Shown: positions 1-9,643, numbered from the stretch's first letter. The stretch: 54,902 nucleotides of DNA from an uncultured Ruminiclostridium sp. (GCA_944388385.1 CALXIO010000016.1:1-54902); one strand, 5' to 3'. Made by a program: numbers and translations. Notes: generated by a model from the letters alone, not told the origin.

Positions 1-32
1 CCGCCGTGTATCCCAAATCGTCCTTTACTCAT
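1..32 (-). CDS. trpB: Tryptophan synthase beta chain, N-terminal fragment (window edge)
   Basis: Only the first ten codons lie in the window. They read MSKGRFGIHG, the usual beginning of TrpB, the PLP enzyme that joins indole and serine. The ATG is at 30-32, two bases beyond the trpF stop codon, with an AGGAAGG ribosome site about seven bases upstream inside the end of trpF. The assignment rests on this short peptide together with its place as last visible gene of a trpEGDCF operon. Confidence 0.8.
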   Translation of the reverse strand, partial: MSKGRFGIHG

Positions 33-34
33 TT

Positions 35-682
35 CTATCCTTCCTTTTCCTGTGATATGCTGCGAACAGATTTTATAAGCTGTTCGATTTTATTTTTATC
101 CTTTACCCCGTCGGTTTCAACTCCGCCGGAGGTATCAATACCAAACGGAGGGTGGGATGATAAGGCCCTTATAACCTCCGCCGCATTTATAGGGGTAATT
201 CCACCGGCTATCATATAGGGCTTGCTGAATTCGGCATTAAGCACATTGTCAAGGTTTACCCTTTTGCCGTTTCCCCCTACGCAGGCTTCAGAATAACTGT
301 CTATTACCAGCATATCGCAGGGTAATTTATCAGCCGATTCTATATCCTGTGGGGTCTTTACCCTTACCGCCTTCCATACTTCCTTACCGGTGGCATTTTT
401 AAGGCTTGCTATATAATTTGCATCCTCATCCCCGTGCAGCTGTATAATATCCGGCAAACAGGGGTAATTTGCTATCTTCTCCACCGGCTCATTTACAAAT
501 ACACCTACTGTTTTAATGCTTTTATCAAGAGCAGATATAAGCCTTAAATAGGTGTCGTTGTCAATGGTACGCTTAAAGCCCTCTGACAGTATAAATCCGG
601 CAAAATCCGGTTTATATTCATTTATATACTCTATGTCCTCTGCCCTTCTCATGGAGCAAAGCTTTATCTTCACATTACTCAT
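35..682 (-). CDS. trpF: Phosphoribosylanthranilate isomerase
   Basis: Converts N-(5'-phosphoribosyl)anthranilate to CdRP, the third step from chorismate to tryptophan, as a cytosolic TIM barrel. At 215 residues it is close to family size. The N-terminal KLCSMRR stretch matches the family K-x-C-G block carrying the catalytic Cys, although the usual Gly is Ser here. IQLHGDED in the middle matches the block holding the catalytic Asp, and IAGGI plus GIDTSGGVE near the C-terminus are the phosphate-binding loops. The start overlaps the trpC stop by four bases (ATGA), indicating translational coupling. Function is secure from motifs and operon position. Confidence 0.93.
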   Translation of the reverse strand: MSNVKIKLCSMRRAEDIEYINEYKPDFAGFILSEGFKRTIDNDTYLRLISALDKSIKTVGVFVNEPVEKIANYPCLPDIIQLHGDEDANYIASLKNATGKEVWKAVRVKTPQDIESADKLPCDMLVIDSYSEACVGGNGKRVNLDNVLNAEFSKPYMIAGGITPINAAEVIRALSSHPPFGIDTSGGVETDGVKDKNKIEQLIKSVRSISQEKEG

Positions 683-1461
683 ATTTCACTTGTGAGGTAT
701 TTTAACATCTCATCCTTATTTTCACTTCTCATAAAGGTTTCACCTATAAGCACCGCATTTGTACCTATATCATGAAGCCTTTTTATATCCTCCGGGGTTT
801 TTATTCCGCTTTCGGCAACAAACAAAAGTGACTGTGGTACAGCTTTTCTTAAATTCTCCGCTGTGGATATGTCCACCTTGAAGGTTTTAAGATCTCTGTT
901 ATTTACCCCCACTATCTCAGCCCCGTTTGAAACCAGTCGGCTTACCTCTTCCTCGGTATGGGCTTCGCATAAAGCACTAAGTCCTAAATCCTTACAAAGG
1001 CTGAGATATTCCTTTATCTGACTGTCGGTGAGAATAGCGGCTATAAGCAATACCGCCGATGCCCCTATGAGCTTTGCTTCATAGATCATATATTCATCTA
1101 CCACAAAGTCCTTGCGTAAAACAGGAAGGCTTATTTCCTTTGATATTTCGGTAAGGAATTTATCCTCTCCCTTAAACCAATAGGGCTCGGTAAGTACCGA
1201 TACAGCAGATGCACCTGCCTTTTCATAATCCTTGGCTATATCAATATAGGGGAAATTTTCCGCTATAACACCCTTTGAGGGGGATGCCTTTTTAACCTCG
1301 CATATAAAGGAAAGCTGTTCTCCCATTAAGGCCTTTTCAAAGAGGTAAGTATAGTCTATTGTAAGCTGTGATACCCTTTCTTTAAGGGTGTCAAGGGGGG
1401 CAAGCTGTTTTCTTTCCTCTACACGAAGCCTTGTCTTTGCGGCTATTTCATCAAGTATCAT
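679..1461 (-). CDS. trpC: Indole-3-glycerol phosphate synthase
   Basis: Closes the indole ring by converting CdRP to indole-3-glycerol phosphate with loss of CO2. The 260 residues form a single-domain TIM barrel, so this is not a TrpC-TrpF fusion as in enterobacteria. Diagnostic blocks are FICEVKKASPSKGVI near residue 52 (the catalytic Lys region), VLTEPYWFKG, LRKDFVVDEYMI, VGVNNRDLKTF and VAESGI near the C-terminus. It lies nine bases downstream of trpD and its stop overlaps the trpF start, so it is a middle gene of the operon. Confidence 0.96.
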   Translation of the reverse strand: MILDEIAAKTRLRVEERKQLAPLDTLKERVSQLTIDYTYLFEKALMGEQLSFICEVKKASPSKGVIAENFPYIDIAKDYEKAGASAVSVLTEPYWFKGEDKFLTEISKEISLPVLRKDFVVDEYMIYEAKLIGASAVLLIAAILTDSQIKEYLSLCKDLGLSALCEAHTEEEVSRLVSNGAEIVGVNNRDLKTFKVDISTAENLRKAVPQSLLFVAESGIKTPEDIKRLHDIGTNAVLIGETFMRSENKDEMLKYLTSEI

Positions 1462-1470
1462 TTTATCACC

Positions 1471-2487
1471 TTATGCTTCATTAGTCAATTTCTTAAATTC
1501 TTCAAGCTTTGCAAGTGCCTTGCCGCTTTCTATAATTTCAGTTGCGAGCTTAACGCCCTCAGCCATGGAATTTGCCCGTCCGGCGCAGTAGATAGCCGCC
1601 GCACTGTTTAAAATTACAGCCTTTGCCTTGGCGCCCTTTTCTACTCCCTTTAATATATCAAGGGTGATTTTTGCATTTTCCTCGGGAGTACCGCCCACAA
1701 GCTCACTCTTATCGCAACGCTCAAAGCCGAAATCCTCAGGGGTGATTTCGTATGAAAGAAATTCTCCGTTTTTGATTTCGCATACCTTTGTGGGAGCACT
1801 CATGGAGATTTCATCCAGCTTATCCTCACCGTATACCACCATACCGGATTTAACACCTAAGTTAGCAAGTACCCTTGCAACAGGCTCTACCAGTTCTCCG
1901 TCATAGATACCCATTATTTCAGTATTTGCAAAGGCAGGGTTTGATAAGGAGCCTAAGAGATTAAATACAGTTCTGAAGCCTAACTCCTTTCTTACAGGGG
2001 CTACATACTTCATGGCGCTTTGATATTTCTGTGCAAATAAGAAGCATATACCGCACTTTTCAAGCACATTTGCACTTTGCTCAGGGGTAAGGTTTATATT
2101 TACACCGAGAGCCTCAAGCACATCAGCCGCACCGCTTTTGCTGGATGCTGCACGATTTCCGTGCTTTGCTACGGGGATTCCCGCGGCAGCTATAACAAGA
2201 GATGAGGTGGTGGAAATATTAAAGGAATTAGATCCGTCTCCACCTGTGCCTACTATTTCAAGTAAATCCTCGCAATTATGGAGAAGTCTTGTAGCATGGG
2301 CTCTCATGGCCTGTGCGCTGGCTGTGATTTCGTCTATTGTTTCCCCCTTCATGGAAAGAGCTGTTAAAAATGCGCTGATTTGTACATTGTCGGCCTTGCC
2401 GTCCATTATCTCGTTGATGACCTCCATTGTGGTCTCGTAATCAAGGGATTCTTTGCCGGCTAATCTGATAACTGCTTCTTTAATCAT
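1471..2487 (-). CDS. trpD: Anthranilate phosphoribosyltransferase
   Basis: Transfers phosphoribose from PRPP to anthranilate, the second committed step to tryptophan. The 338 residues are the normal length of a stand-alone TrpD, without an attached glutamine amidotransferase. The PRPP-binding [14 protein letters not shown] motif sits near residue 82, followed by [21 protein letters not shown], the anthranilate/PRPP site, and [15 protein letters not shown]. The start overlaps the trpG end by eight bases. The helical N-terminal domain with [12 protein letters not shown] is typical of the family. Confidence 0.97.
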   Translation of the reverse strand: MIKEAVIRLAGKESLDYETTMEVINEIMDGKADNVQISAFLTALSMKGETIDEITASAQAMRAHATRLLHNCEDLLEIVGTGGDGSNSFNISTTSSLVIAAAGIPVAKHGNRAASSKSGAADVLEALGVNINLTPEQSANVLEKCGICFLFAQKYQSAMKYVAPVRKELGFRTVFNLLGSLSNPAFANTEIMGIYDGELVEPVARVLANLGVKSGMVVYGEDKLDEISMSAPTKVCEIKNGEFLSYEITPEDFGFERCDKSELVGGTPEENAKITLDILKGVEKGAKAKAVILNSAAAIYCAGRANSMAEGVKLATEIIESGKALAKLEEFKKLTNEA

Positions 2488-3058
2488 TGTAAGCTACCTC
2501 CAGAAAATTTTCAATAATTTGTTTGCCTTTAGGTGTCAGTACCGATTCAGGGTGGAACTGTACACCGTATACCTTGAATTGCCTGTGGGAAAGTGCCATT
2601 ATTTCGTTATCATCAGTAACAGCGGTGATTTTAAGACACCGGGGAAGTGTTTCGTTTTCCGTCTCTAAGGAATGATACCTTGCAACACTTATTCTTTTAT
2701 CCATACCATTGAAAAGTGCTGAATCATTATCAAGGGTGATTTCCGATGTTTTGCCGTGCATAAGCTGTTTAGCATATCCTACCACACCGCCGTATGCCTC
2801 GCATATCGACTGGTGCCCAAGGCAAATGCCGAGTATGGAGTATTTGTGTCCTAATTTCTGCACAACCTCTATACATATACCTGCATCACAGGGTCTGCCG
2901 GGGCCGGGGGATAAAATGATAGCCCCGGGATTTAGCTTATCCACCTCATCCACCGTCATTTCATCATTGCGGATAACCTTTATATCCGGGTCGATAGAGC
3001 CTATAAGCTGATATACATTATATGAAAAGCTGTCGTAATTATCTATAAGAAGTATCAT
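2480..3058 (-). CDS. trpG: Anthranilate synthase component II (glutamine amidotransferase)
   Basis: Class I glutamine amidotransferase of 192 residues that passes ammonia to TrpE. The oxyanion strand SPGPGRP, the nucleophile elbow GICLGHQ with the catalytic Cys, and the VQFHPES block supplying His and Glu are all present. Its ATG overlaps the trpE stop (ATGA). In many Firmicutes the same protein also serves 4-amino-4-deoxychorismate synthase (PabA); no pabB is in this window, so a dual role cannot be judged. Position between trpE and trpD fixes the main role in tryptophan synthesis. Confidence 0.95.
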   Translation of the reverse strand: MILLIDNYDSFSYNVYQLIGSIDPDIKVIRNDEMTVDEVDKLNPGAIILSPGPGRPCDAGICIEVVQKLGHKYSILGICLGHQSICEAYGGVVGYAKQLMHGKTSEITLDNDSALFNGMDKRISVARYHSLETENETLPRCLKITAVTDDNEIMALSHRQFKVYGVQFHPESVLTPKGKQIIENFLEVAYND

Positions 3059-4530
3059 AAATCAATACCTCCCTCTGCTTCGTAAACGGCATTTACTACC
3101 GCCTTTGCCTTGTTTATACATTCGGTGTATTCATTTTCCGGGATACTGTCCGCCACAATTCCTGCACCGGAACGGATAAACAGCTTGTTATTCTTTGAAA
3201 ATGCAAGTCTTATTGCGATACAGGTATCAAGATTTCCCGTAAAATCAATATATCCTACCGCACCGCCGTAAATTCCTCTTTTGTTATTTTCAAGATCGTT
3301 TATTATCTTGCAGGCCATAAGCTTCGGCGCACCGGATAATGTGCCGGCGGGTAATATTGCATCTACACCGTCCATGGCATCCTTGTCATCCCTTATATCT
3401 CCCTTTACTGTGGAGCCTATGTGCATTACATGGGAATAACGCTCAATAGACATATATTTTTCAACCTCAACAGAGCCTATTTTACTGATTTTGCCTATAT
3501 CGTTTCTTCCTAAATCCACCAGCATATTATGCTCTGCAAGCTCCTTTTCATCGGCTAAAAGCTCCTTTTCAAGGGCTTTGTCCTCTTTTTCGCTCTTGCC
3601 TCTTTTTCTTGTTCCGGCTAAGGGGAAGGTGTGTAAAACTCCGTCCTCTAACTTTACAAGGGTTTCGGGGGATGCGCCTGCAATTTCTATATCGTCACTT
3701 GCAAAATAGAACATATAGGGAGAGGGATTTGTGGTTCTCAGCACCCTGTATACGTCAAACAGACTGCCCTCAATATCCGCCTCTAAGCGGTTTGATAAAA
3801 CCACCTGGAATATATCTCCCTCACGGATATGCTCCTTGCTCTTTTCTACCATGGCACAGTAGCTTTCCTTATCGAAAAGGCTTCTGAAGTCACTCTTTAA
3901 TTTAAGTGGGGAGGGCTTTACAGGCTCGCCCTTTGTAATAAGATGTGCTATGCTGTCCAGTTCCATTTCCGCCTTGCGGTAATCGGTGTCGAAGCTGTCT
4001 GTCTTTACCCCTGCAATAAGGATTATTTTCTGTCTTAAATTATCAAAGCATATAACCTTATCAAAAAGCATCAGATCCACATCCTTGAAGCTTTCGCTGT
4101 CAAGGGCATCTAATTTTAAAGTGGGCTCGCTGCACTTTATGTAGTCATAAGCAAAGTATCCTACAAGTCCTCCTGTGAAGGTGGGCATACCCTCTATCTT
4201 AGCGCTTTTATATTGAGAAAGAATTTCCCTTATCTCCTTTGCAGGATGTTCTGTCTTATGGGTCTCTTTGGTTGCGCCCTTAATGGTTATCTCCCCGTTA
4301 ATGCAAGTTATTTCAAGTGTAGGGTCGTAACCTAAAAAGGTGTATCTGCCCCACTTTTTTGTATCCTCCACACTTTCAAGTATAAAGCAGTGGTGGCTGT
4401 AATTTTTAAGTATACGCATTATGCTTACCGGGGTGATACAGTCGGAGTATAACTCCTTGCAAACAGGTATTCTGCGATAAAGTCCTGTCTGTGCCAGTGT
4501 TTTTACTTCGTCAAAAGAAGGATATATCAT
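3055..4530 (-). CDS. trpE: Anthranilate synthase component I
   Basis: Chorismate-using enzyme making anthranilate with TrpG. About 491 residues from the chosen start. The C-terminal chorismate-binding half is complete: FQVVLSNRLEA, GASPETLVKLEDG, FPLAGTRKRGK, ELAEHNMLVDLGRNDIGK, ILPAGTLSGAPK and RSGAGIVADSIPENEY. The start at 4528-4530 (protein MIYPSFDEV) is preferred because GGCAGAAAGGAAAAAGTT precedes it at good spacing. An in-frame ATG at 4579-4581 falls inside the leader terminator hairpin and is unlikely to be used. First gene of the trp operon, controlled by the T-box leader just upstream. Confidence 0.96.
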   Translation of the reverse strand: MIYPSFDEVKTLAQTGLYRRIPVCKELYSDCITPVSIMRILKNYSHHCFILESVEDTKKWGRYTFLGYDPTLEITCINGEITIKGATKETHKTEHPAKEIREILSQYKSAKIEGMPTFTGGLVGYFAYDYIKCSEPTLKLDALDSESFKDVDLMLFDKVICFDNLRQKIILIAGVKTDSFDTDYRKAEMELDSIAHLITKGEPVKPSPLKLKSDFRSLFDKESYCAMVEKSKEHIREGDIFQVVLSNRLEADIEGSLFDVYRVLRTTNPSPYMFYFASDDIEIAGASPETLVKLEDGVLHTFPLAGTRKRGKSEKEDKALEKELLADEKELAEHNMLVDLGRNDIGKISKIGSVEVEKYMSIERYSHVMHIGSTVKGDIRDDKDAMDGVDAILPAGTLSGAPKLMACKIINDLENNKRGIYGGAVGYIDFTGNLDTCIAIRLAFSKNNKLFIRSGAGIVADSIPENEYTECINKAKAVVNAVYEAEGGIDL

Positions 4531-4858
4531 AACTTTTTCCTTTCTGCCGATAAAAACAAAAAACCGTGAATCAAATGGCATTTTGTCCTAAAAGAATAAT
4601 CGGCGATTAAATTCTTTCAAGGACGGAGCTTAAACTAAGCCCGCATTGCCACCTTGATTCACGGCATAACGTCGTGCACTTGACAGGTACTATCATACCC
4701 CGACAATATAACGGTTGTCATTCGTCCCGGAATACTAACGGAAAATCCGCTTTGACCGGGCCCTCAGTGGTCCATTTAACAGACTGCTCTCTATCGGCTC
4801 TCAGCACCCCGACTCTCTGTAAGCGCATCTTCTGTTTTTATCTCCACCTCAACGGTTT
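4531..4858 (-). promoter_or_regulatory. Tryptophan-sensing T-box leader of the trp operon
   Basis: Read on the minus strand, the transcript carries an AGAGAGTCGG stem I entry, then the loop AAATGGACCACTGAG with specifier codon UGG (complement of 4772-4774). The T-box proper is AAGGTGGCAATGCGG (near 4640-4655); its UGGC would pair with the GCCA end of uncharged tRNA-Trp. The terminator is CCGTGAATCAAGGTGGC (4648-4664) pairing with GCCATTTGATTCACGG (4563-4578), followed by TTTTTT. The T-box sits inside the 5' terminator arm, so tRNA binding would block termination. Known class; the specifier is read directly. Confidence 0.9.
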
Positions 4859-4864
4859 AACGAG

Positions 4865-4893
4865 ATAATAGCATAAACTTATTTATTTGTCAA
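4865..4893 (-). promoter_or_regulatory. SigA-type promoter of the trp operon
   Basis: Minus-strand TTGACA (4888-4893), 17-base spacer, TATTAT (4865-4870). A near-perfect housekeeping promoter placing the transcript start at the 5' end of the T-box leader. Confidence 0.85.
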
Positions 4894-4954
4894 GACCTTT
4901 TTTGCAATTTTACAAAAATTTTATTTCAGGATAGTTAAATCGGTTAAGCTTTCC

Positions 4955-6826
4955 TTAAGTAGAAATTCCTGCAAACTGGGTATTGTAAAGTCTTGCATAG
5001 GTGCCGTTTTCACTGAGCAGCTTCTCGTGATTTCCGGCCTCCACCACCTTGCCGTCATCTATAACGACTATCTTATCCGCATCCCGGATAGTAGACAGGC
5101 GGTGGGCTATAATAAGGCTGGTTCTTCCCTTCATAAGGGCTATCATAGCCTCCTGGATATATACCTCTGTACGGGTATCTATGCTTGATGTAGCCTCATC
5201 AAGTATGAGTATTTTGGGGTCTGCCAGTATTGCCCTTGCAATAGCTATAAGCTGTCGCTGACCCTGGCTTAAGTTTCCACCACCCTCGGTAAGCATTGTG
5301 TTATAGCCCTGGGGCATTTTTTCCGCAAACTCATTAACCTTTGCCATAGTGGCGGCTCTTATTATCTCCTCATCGGTGGCATCAAGCCTTCCGTAGCGGA
5401 TATTCTGAGCTATTGTGTCATTAAATATAACAGTATCCTGAAGCACTATGCCGATAGATTCTCTGAGCTTACTCTTTGGTATATCATATATGCTTCTGCC
5501 GTCTAATGTGATACTGCCCTTGTCAATATCGTAAAACCTGGTAAGCAGGTTTACTACCGTGGTTTTGCCGGAGCCTGTCGCCCCTACAATAGCTAACTTC
5601 TGACCGCTTTTTATCCACAGATCAAAGTCATGAAGGACTATTTCGCCGGGTACATAGGAAAATTCAATGCCGGTAAAGTTTATATCCCCCTTTACGCTGT
5701 CAACATCAAATTCATTGTTTTTGCCCTGGTCTGTTTCCGGGGGATTGTCCATAATTTCAAATACACGCTCTGCACCTGCTATTGCTGTCTGTATTGCGGC
5801 ATACTGCTGTGCAATTTCATTTATGGGACGGGTAAAATTCTTTGTGTACTGCAAAAATGCCTGAATAGTACCCACCGACATAGCCCCTTTAAGGGCAAGG
5901 GGGTTAAAGTCAATAATAAGGAAATATGCGCCGAAGCCTGCCACAAGTAAAAATCCGATATTGGATATTACATTCATACAGGGTCCCATGATACCGCCGC
6001 ATATCTGTGCCTTTATGGAGGCATTTTTAAGCTGTTCGCTGATTTCGTTAAATTCATCGCAGGCCTTGTTTTCCCTTGAAAAGGCGCTTACTGTCTTATA
6101 GCCTGTTACCATTTCCTCAATGTGGCCGTTAAGTCTGCCTAAAAGGGCTTGCTGCATGGGGAAATATTTTCTCATGAACTTAGTGAGGTTTTTGGTAACT
6201 ATAAGGGTAAGTACAACGCAGGTCATACTTACAAGGGTAAGCATGGGGGAATAATAAAGCATAAGCACCACACAGCCTATAAGGGTAAGCACACCTGAAA
6301 ATAATGAGGCTATTGACTGGGAAACGGTGTTTGAAATATTTTCAACGTCATTTGTCATACGGCTCATTATATCACCGTGCTGGTGGGTGTCGGTATATTT
6401 TATGGGAAGGTAGCTTATTTTCTTAAACAGCTCGCTTCTCATGGTCTTTACTGTGGTCTGGGATAATTTTGCGGCGAATATTCCCTGGAAATAGGTAAGA
6501 CCTGAGTTTAAAAGATAAACACAGCCAAGTATTATAAGACAGGTTATCATTCCCTCAAGGTCAACCTGTAATCTGTCCTCGGAAATGGTGATACAGTCTA
6601 TTGCAAGACCCTGTATAAAGGGGGCTAAAAGTCCTAAGACAGTGACTACCAGCATTATGCAAAGAAGTGCAAGCATAAGGAATTTATTTTTACCGATATA
6701 GCCTATAAGCCTTTTTACGGTTTTCTTTGCGTCCTTTGGCTTTTCGGTGGGCATACCCATTCTTGCATGGGGCGGAGGGCCTCCTCTGCCCATTACTCTT
6801 ACGGGAGGCATTTTATTTTCAGCCAT
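4955..6826 (-). CDS. ABC exporter half-transporter, subunit with consensus Walker B
   Basis: About 623 residues: a Met/Pro/Gly-rich N-terminus (MGRGGPPPHARMGMP), six membrane helices, then an ATPase domain. Walker A is GATGSGKTT, Walker B is ILILDEATSSID with the catalytic Glu, and the H-loop is IIAHRLSTIRDADKI. The signature is LSQGQ instead of LSGGQ, the pattern of TM288-like subunits of heterodimeric exporters. The start MAENKMPP at 6824-6826 is chosen because GGGGAGGGTG lies nine bases upstream; an upstream GTG codon would sit inside that site. It overlaps the partner gene by eight bases. Likely exports drugs, lipids or peptides; substrate unknown. Confidence 0.9.
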   Translation of the reverse strand: MAENKMPPVRVMGRGGPPPHARMGMPTEKPKDAKKTVKRLIGYIGKNKFLMLALLCIMLVVTVLGLLAPFIQGLAIDCITISEDRLQVDLEGMITCLIILGCVYLLNSGLTYFQGIFAAKLSQTTVKTMRSELFKKISYLPIKYTDTHQHGDIMSRMTNDVENISNTVSQSIASLFSGVLTLIGCVVLMLYYSPMLTLVSMTCVVLTLIVTKNLTKFMRKYFPMQQALLGRLNGHIEEMVTGYKTVSAFSRENKACDEFNEISEQLKNASIKAQICGGIMGPCMNVISNIGFLLVAGFGAYFLIIDFNPLALKGAMSVGTIQAFLQYTKNFTRPINEIAQQYAAIQTAIAGAERVFEIMDNPPETDQGKNNEFDVDSVKGDINFTGIEFSYVPGEIVLHDFDLWIKSGQKLAIVGATGSGKTTVVNLLTRFYDIDKGSITLDGRSIYDIPKSKLRESIGIVLQDTVIFNDTIAQNIRYGRLDATDEEIIRAATMAKVNEFAEKMPQGYNTMLTEGGGNLSQGQRQLIAIARAILADPKILILDEATSSIDTRTEVYIQEAMIALMKGRTSLIIAHRLSTIRDADKIVVIDDGKVVEAGNHEKLLSENGTYARLYNTQFAGIST

Positions 6827-8564
6827 TGAAATCACCCTCCCCTTCCTTAAGCTGTGAATTATAAATATCCCTGTAAACCTTACAGGACGCCATAAGCTCC
6901 TTATGGGTACCGCAGGCCGCTATTTCGCCGCCCTCTATTACCGCTATTCTGTCAGCCCTCATAACGCTTGCTATTCTCTGGGCGATCATAATAACCGTAA
7001 CATCATCAAGATTTTCTCTTAATGCCTTGTGTAGCTTTGCCTCTGTGCTAAGGTCAAGGGCGGAGGTGCTGTCGTCAAATATAAGGATTTCCGGCTTTTT
7101 AACTATTGCCCTTGCTATTGACATTCTCTGCTTCTGACCGCCTGAAAGGGATGCGCCCTTTTCGGTTATCATGGTGTCATAGCCGTCATTGAAGCCCTCT
7201 ATAAATTCCGTTGCCTGGGCTATATCGGCGGCTCGTTTTATATCCTCATCTGTGGCATTTTCATTACCCCAGCGGATATTTTCCGATACTGTACCGGAGA
7301 ATAATTCGCTCTTCTGTAAAACTACGCCTATTTTACTTCTGAGGGTGTCAACTGCATAGTCCTTTACATTTACTCCGTCAATAAGCACTTCCCCCTCGGT
7401 AGCATCATAAAATCTTGGGATAAGATTTACAAGGGAGGTTTTACCGCAGCCGGTAGCACCTAAGATAGCAAGGGTTTCGCCGCTGTTTATTTTGAGATCG
7501 ATATTTTTAAGTACAGGTCTGCCGGAGGAATTGGGGTAGGAAAAGCTTACATTCTTAAATTCCACTGTGCCGGTACCCTTGTTTTCACTTATTTCGCCGT
7601 TATTTATAACAGGAACTGTATCCAATACTTCATTTACACGCTTTATTGATGCTGATGCACGGGATACCTGCTGGAACATCATACCCACCATCATTACAGA
7701 CATAAGTATCTGAGTTATGTAGGTAACCGCCGCCATAACATCACCCACAAGCATCTGCTTTGCCTCCACCTGAAAACCGCCAATAAGAATAATGGCGATT
7801 ACAGAGGCATTCATTACCACCATTAAAATGGGGTTTAAGGTGGCTATCAGCTTTTGTACCTTAAGGTTTGTGTTCATAAGGTCGGTGTTGGCATTTTCAA
7901 ATCTGCCTATTTCATATTCCTCACGGGTAAATGCCTTTACTACCCTGGCGCCTGTAACATTTTCCTGCACTACGCTGTTTACCTTATCCAGCTTTGTTTG
8001 TACAACGGAAAATAAGGGGGCAGCCTTTTTCAGTATTACAGCAAGAATTATAAGCTGTATGGGAAGGGATATGATAAGCACAAGTCCGAAGTTTACATTA
8101 AGGGTGAGAATTACCGTTATTCCCCCTATAAACTGCATACCTGTTCTTACAAACATACGAAGTGACATTGATACAAATTCCTGTATTGCGGTAATGTCAT
8201 TTGTAAGTCTTGTTACAAGTGAGCCGGTGGTGAATTTGTCAGTCTGCTGAAAGGAAAGGTGCATTGCCTTTGAAAATGTCGCCTTTCTCAGATCGTTGCC
8301 CATTTTCTGTGCCGCTGTTGTGCCGAATGCCGCTGAGGCTATACCGCCAAAGCAACCGATAAGGGAAAACATAAGCATTTTAAGTCCGGTAATAATTACA
8401 AAGGTGAGATTTTCGGCTGCTGTGCCGTCACCTAAAATGCCGTCGTTTACTATATCCTTCATCAGCTGCGGCTGTAAAAGATCCATTGATACCTCAAGTA
8501 TCATGGCGAGAGGACACAAAAGAGCAAAAATCCAGTAGGGCTTAAGAAATTTAAGTACCTTCAT
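6819..8564 (-). CDS. ABC exporter half-transporter, subunit with degenerate Walker B
   Basis: 581 residues with six N-terminal membrane helices (FWIFALLCPLAMILEV, then segments to about residue 300) and a C-terminal ATPase. Walker A is GATGCGKTS and the signature is a full LSGGQ, but Walker B reads LIFDDSTSALD, with Asp in place of the catalytic Glu. With the LSQGQ of the next gene this gives one consensus and one degenerate ATP site, as in TM287/288 and BmrCD exporters. First gene of a two-gene operon. AGAGGAG precedes the ATG and a promoter lies at 8597-8625. No adjacent regulator. Confidence 0.9.
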   Translation of the reverse strand: MKVLKFLKPYWIFALLCPLAMILEVSMDLLQPQLMKDIVNDGILGDGTAAENLTFVIITGLKMLMFSLIGCFGGIASAAFGTTAAQKMGNDLRKATFSKAMHLSFQQTDKFTTGSLVTRLTNDITAIQEFVSMSLRMFVRTGMQFIGGITVILTLNVNFGLVLIISLPIQLIILAVILKKAAPLFSVVQTKLDKVNSVVQENVTGARVVKAFTREEYEIGRFENANTDLMNTNLKVQKLIATLNPILMVVMNASVIAIILIGGFQVEAKQMLVGDVMAAVTYITQILMSVMMVGMMFQQVSRASASIKRVNEVLDTVPVINNGEISENKGTGTVEFKNVSFSYPNSSGRPVLKNIDLKINSGETLAILGATGCGKTSLVNLIPRFYDATEGEVLIDGVNVKDYAVDTLRSKIGVVLQKSELFSGTVSENIRWGNENATDEDIKRAADIAQATEFIEGFNDGYDTMITEKGASLSGGQKQRMSIARAIVKKPEILIFDDSTSALDLSTEAKLHKALRENLDDVTVIMIAQRIASVMRADRIAVIEGGEIAACGTHKELMASCKVYRDIYNSQLKEGEGDFNG

Positions 8565-8596
8565 TTTTTCTCCTCTTTCATTTTTAATTCTTAATA

Positions 8597-8625
8597 ATTA
8601 TACTCTTTTAAATACTGAAAAGCAA
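8597..8625 (-). promoter_or_regulatory. SigA-type promoter of the ABC exporter operon
   Basis: Minus-strand TTGCTT (8620-8625), 17-base spacer, TATAAT (8597-8602), about 35 bases from the start codon. Confidence 0.65.
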
Positions 8626-8693
8626 TGATTTCACCATAATTTCACATTAAATGTGGATTATGAACTAAATATATGAAAATTTTGCGAAATGGC

Positions 8694-8722
8694 TTGAAAT
8701 TTTTCCCGGATTGCAATATAAT
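8694..8722 (+). promoter_or_regulatory. SigA-type promoter of tyrA
   Basis: TTGAAA (8694-8699), 17-base spacer, TATAAT (8717-8722). Faces away from the ABC operon promoter about 70 bases to the left. Confidence 0.75.
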
Positions 8723-8770
8723 ATATTAGTACAATAATTTAAATTACTAAATCGAAGGAAGGCTTTTTAT

Positions 8771-9643
8771 TTGAAAATAGCAGTTGTAGGCTTAGGTCTT
8801 ATCGGTGGCTCTATCTGTAAGGCTTTAAAGAAAAATACATTCCATTATATTATGGGTATAGACAATGACGAAAGCGTTACTGAAAAGGCGCTGGAATATG
8901 GTGCGGTGGATGAGATAATCACCCCTGAGGGACTAAAGGACGCGGATATGACCATGATTTGTCTTTATCCTGAGGCGATAGTGGAATTTGTAAATCAGCA
9001 TAAGGATAAATTCAAGGCAGGCTCTATTGTTACCGATTCCTGCGGTGTTAAGGAATATGTGGTTACCCGTTGCACAAAGGTCCTTGAGCCCCTTGGTGTA
9101 ATATTTGTGGGAAGTCACCCCATGGCAGGAAGAGAGTTTTCCGGCTTTGACTATTCAACAGACGATCTTTTTGTGGGGGCAAGCTATATAGTTACCCCCT
9201 CTGAAAATACCCCCAAAATGGCTATTGATTTACTTGCTACTCTTGCTTGCTGTATGGGCTTCGGTAAGGTGGTAACCGCTACCCCGAAGCAGCATGATAT
9301 AAATATAGCCTTTACCTCACAGCTTGCCCATGTGGTTTCCAATGCCTATGTAAAGAGTCCCTCTTTATTTAATGCAGACGGATTTTCAGCAGGTAGCTTT
9401 CTTGATCTTACAAGAGTAGCTAAGCTGAATGAATATATGTGGAGCAGTCTTTTCCTTTGCAATAAGGAAGCACTTTTATTTGAGCTTAATTCAATAATAG
9501 ACAGCCTTAACGAATATAAGACTGCCATTGAAAATGATGATATAGATACTCTCCGTGAAATTCTCAAGGTAGGCAGAGAGCGTAAGGAAAAGAGCCTCGA
9601 AATATACGCAGAGCATAACGGAAAGAAGGCAAATAATGCCTGA
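8771..9643 (+). CDS. tyrA: Prephenate dehydrogenase
   Basis: NAD-dependent enzyme converting prephenate to 4-hydroxyphenylpyruvate for tyrosine. The 290 residues begin with a Rossmann fingerprint, VVGLGLIGGSICKAL, and contain SHPMAGREFSGF, the family block with the catalytic His, plus QHDINIAFTSQLAHV. There is no chorismate mutase or ACT domain, so it is the short monofunctional form and probably not feedback-regulated through ACT. The start is TTG at 8771, with GAAGGAAGG ending about eight bases before it; no ATG fits. It overlaps the next gene by eight bases. It lies near but diverges from the trp genes. Confidence 0.93.
   Translation: MKIAVVGLGLIGGSICKALKKNTFHYIMGIDNDESVTEKALEYGAVDEIITPEGLKDADMTMICLYPEAIVEFVNQHKDKFKAGSIVTDSCGVKEYVVTRCTKVLEPLGVIFVGSHPMAGREFSGFDYSTDDLFVGASYIVTPSENTPKMAIDLLATLACCMGFGKVVTATPKQHDINIAFTSQLAHVVSNAYVKSPSLFNADGFSAGSFLDLTRVAKLNEYMWSSLFLCNKEALLFELNSIIDSLNEYKTAIENDDIDTLREILKVGRERKEKSLEIYAEHNGKKANNA

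Noticed and set aside
4531..4581. 17-residue extension of TrpE
   Set aside because: It lies in the terminator hairpin of the T-box; the ribosome site is at the later ATG.
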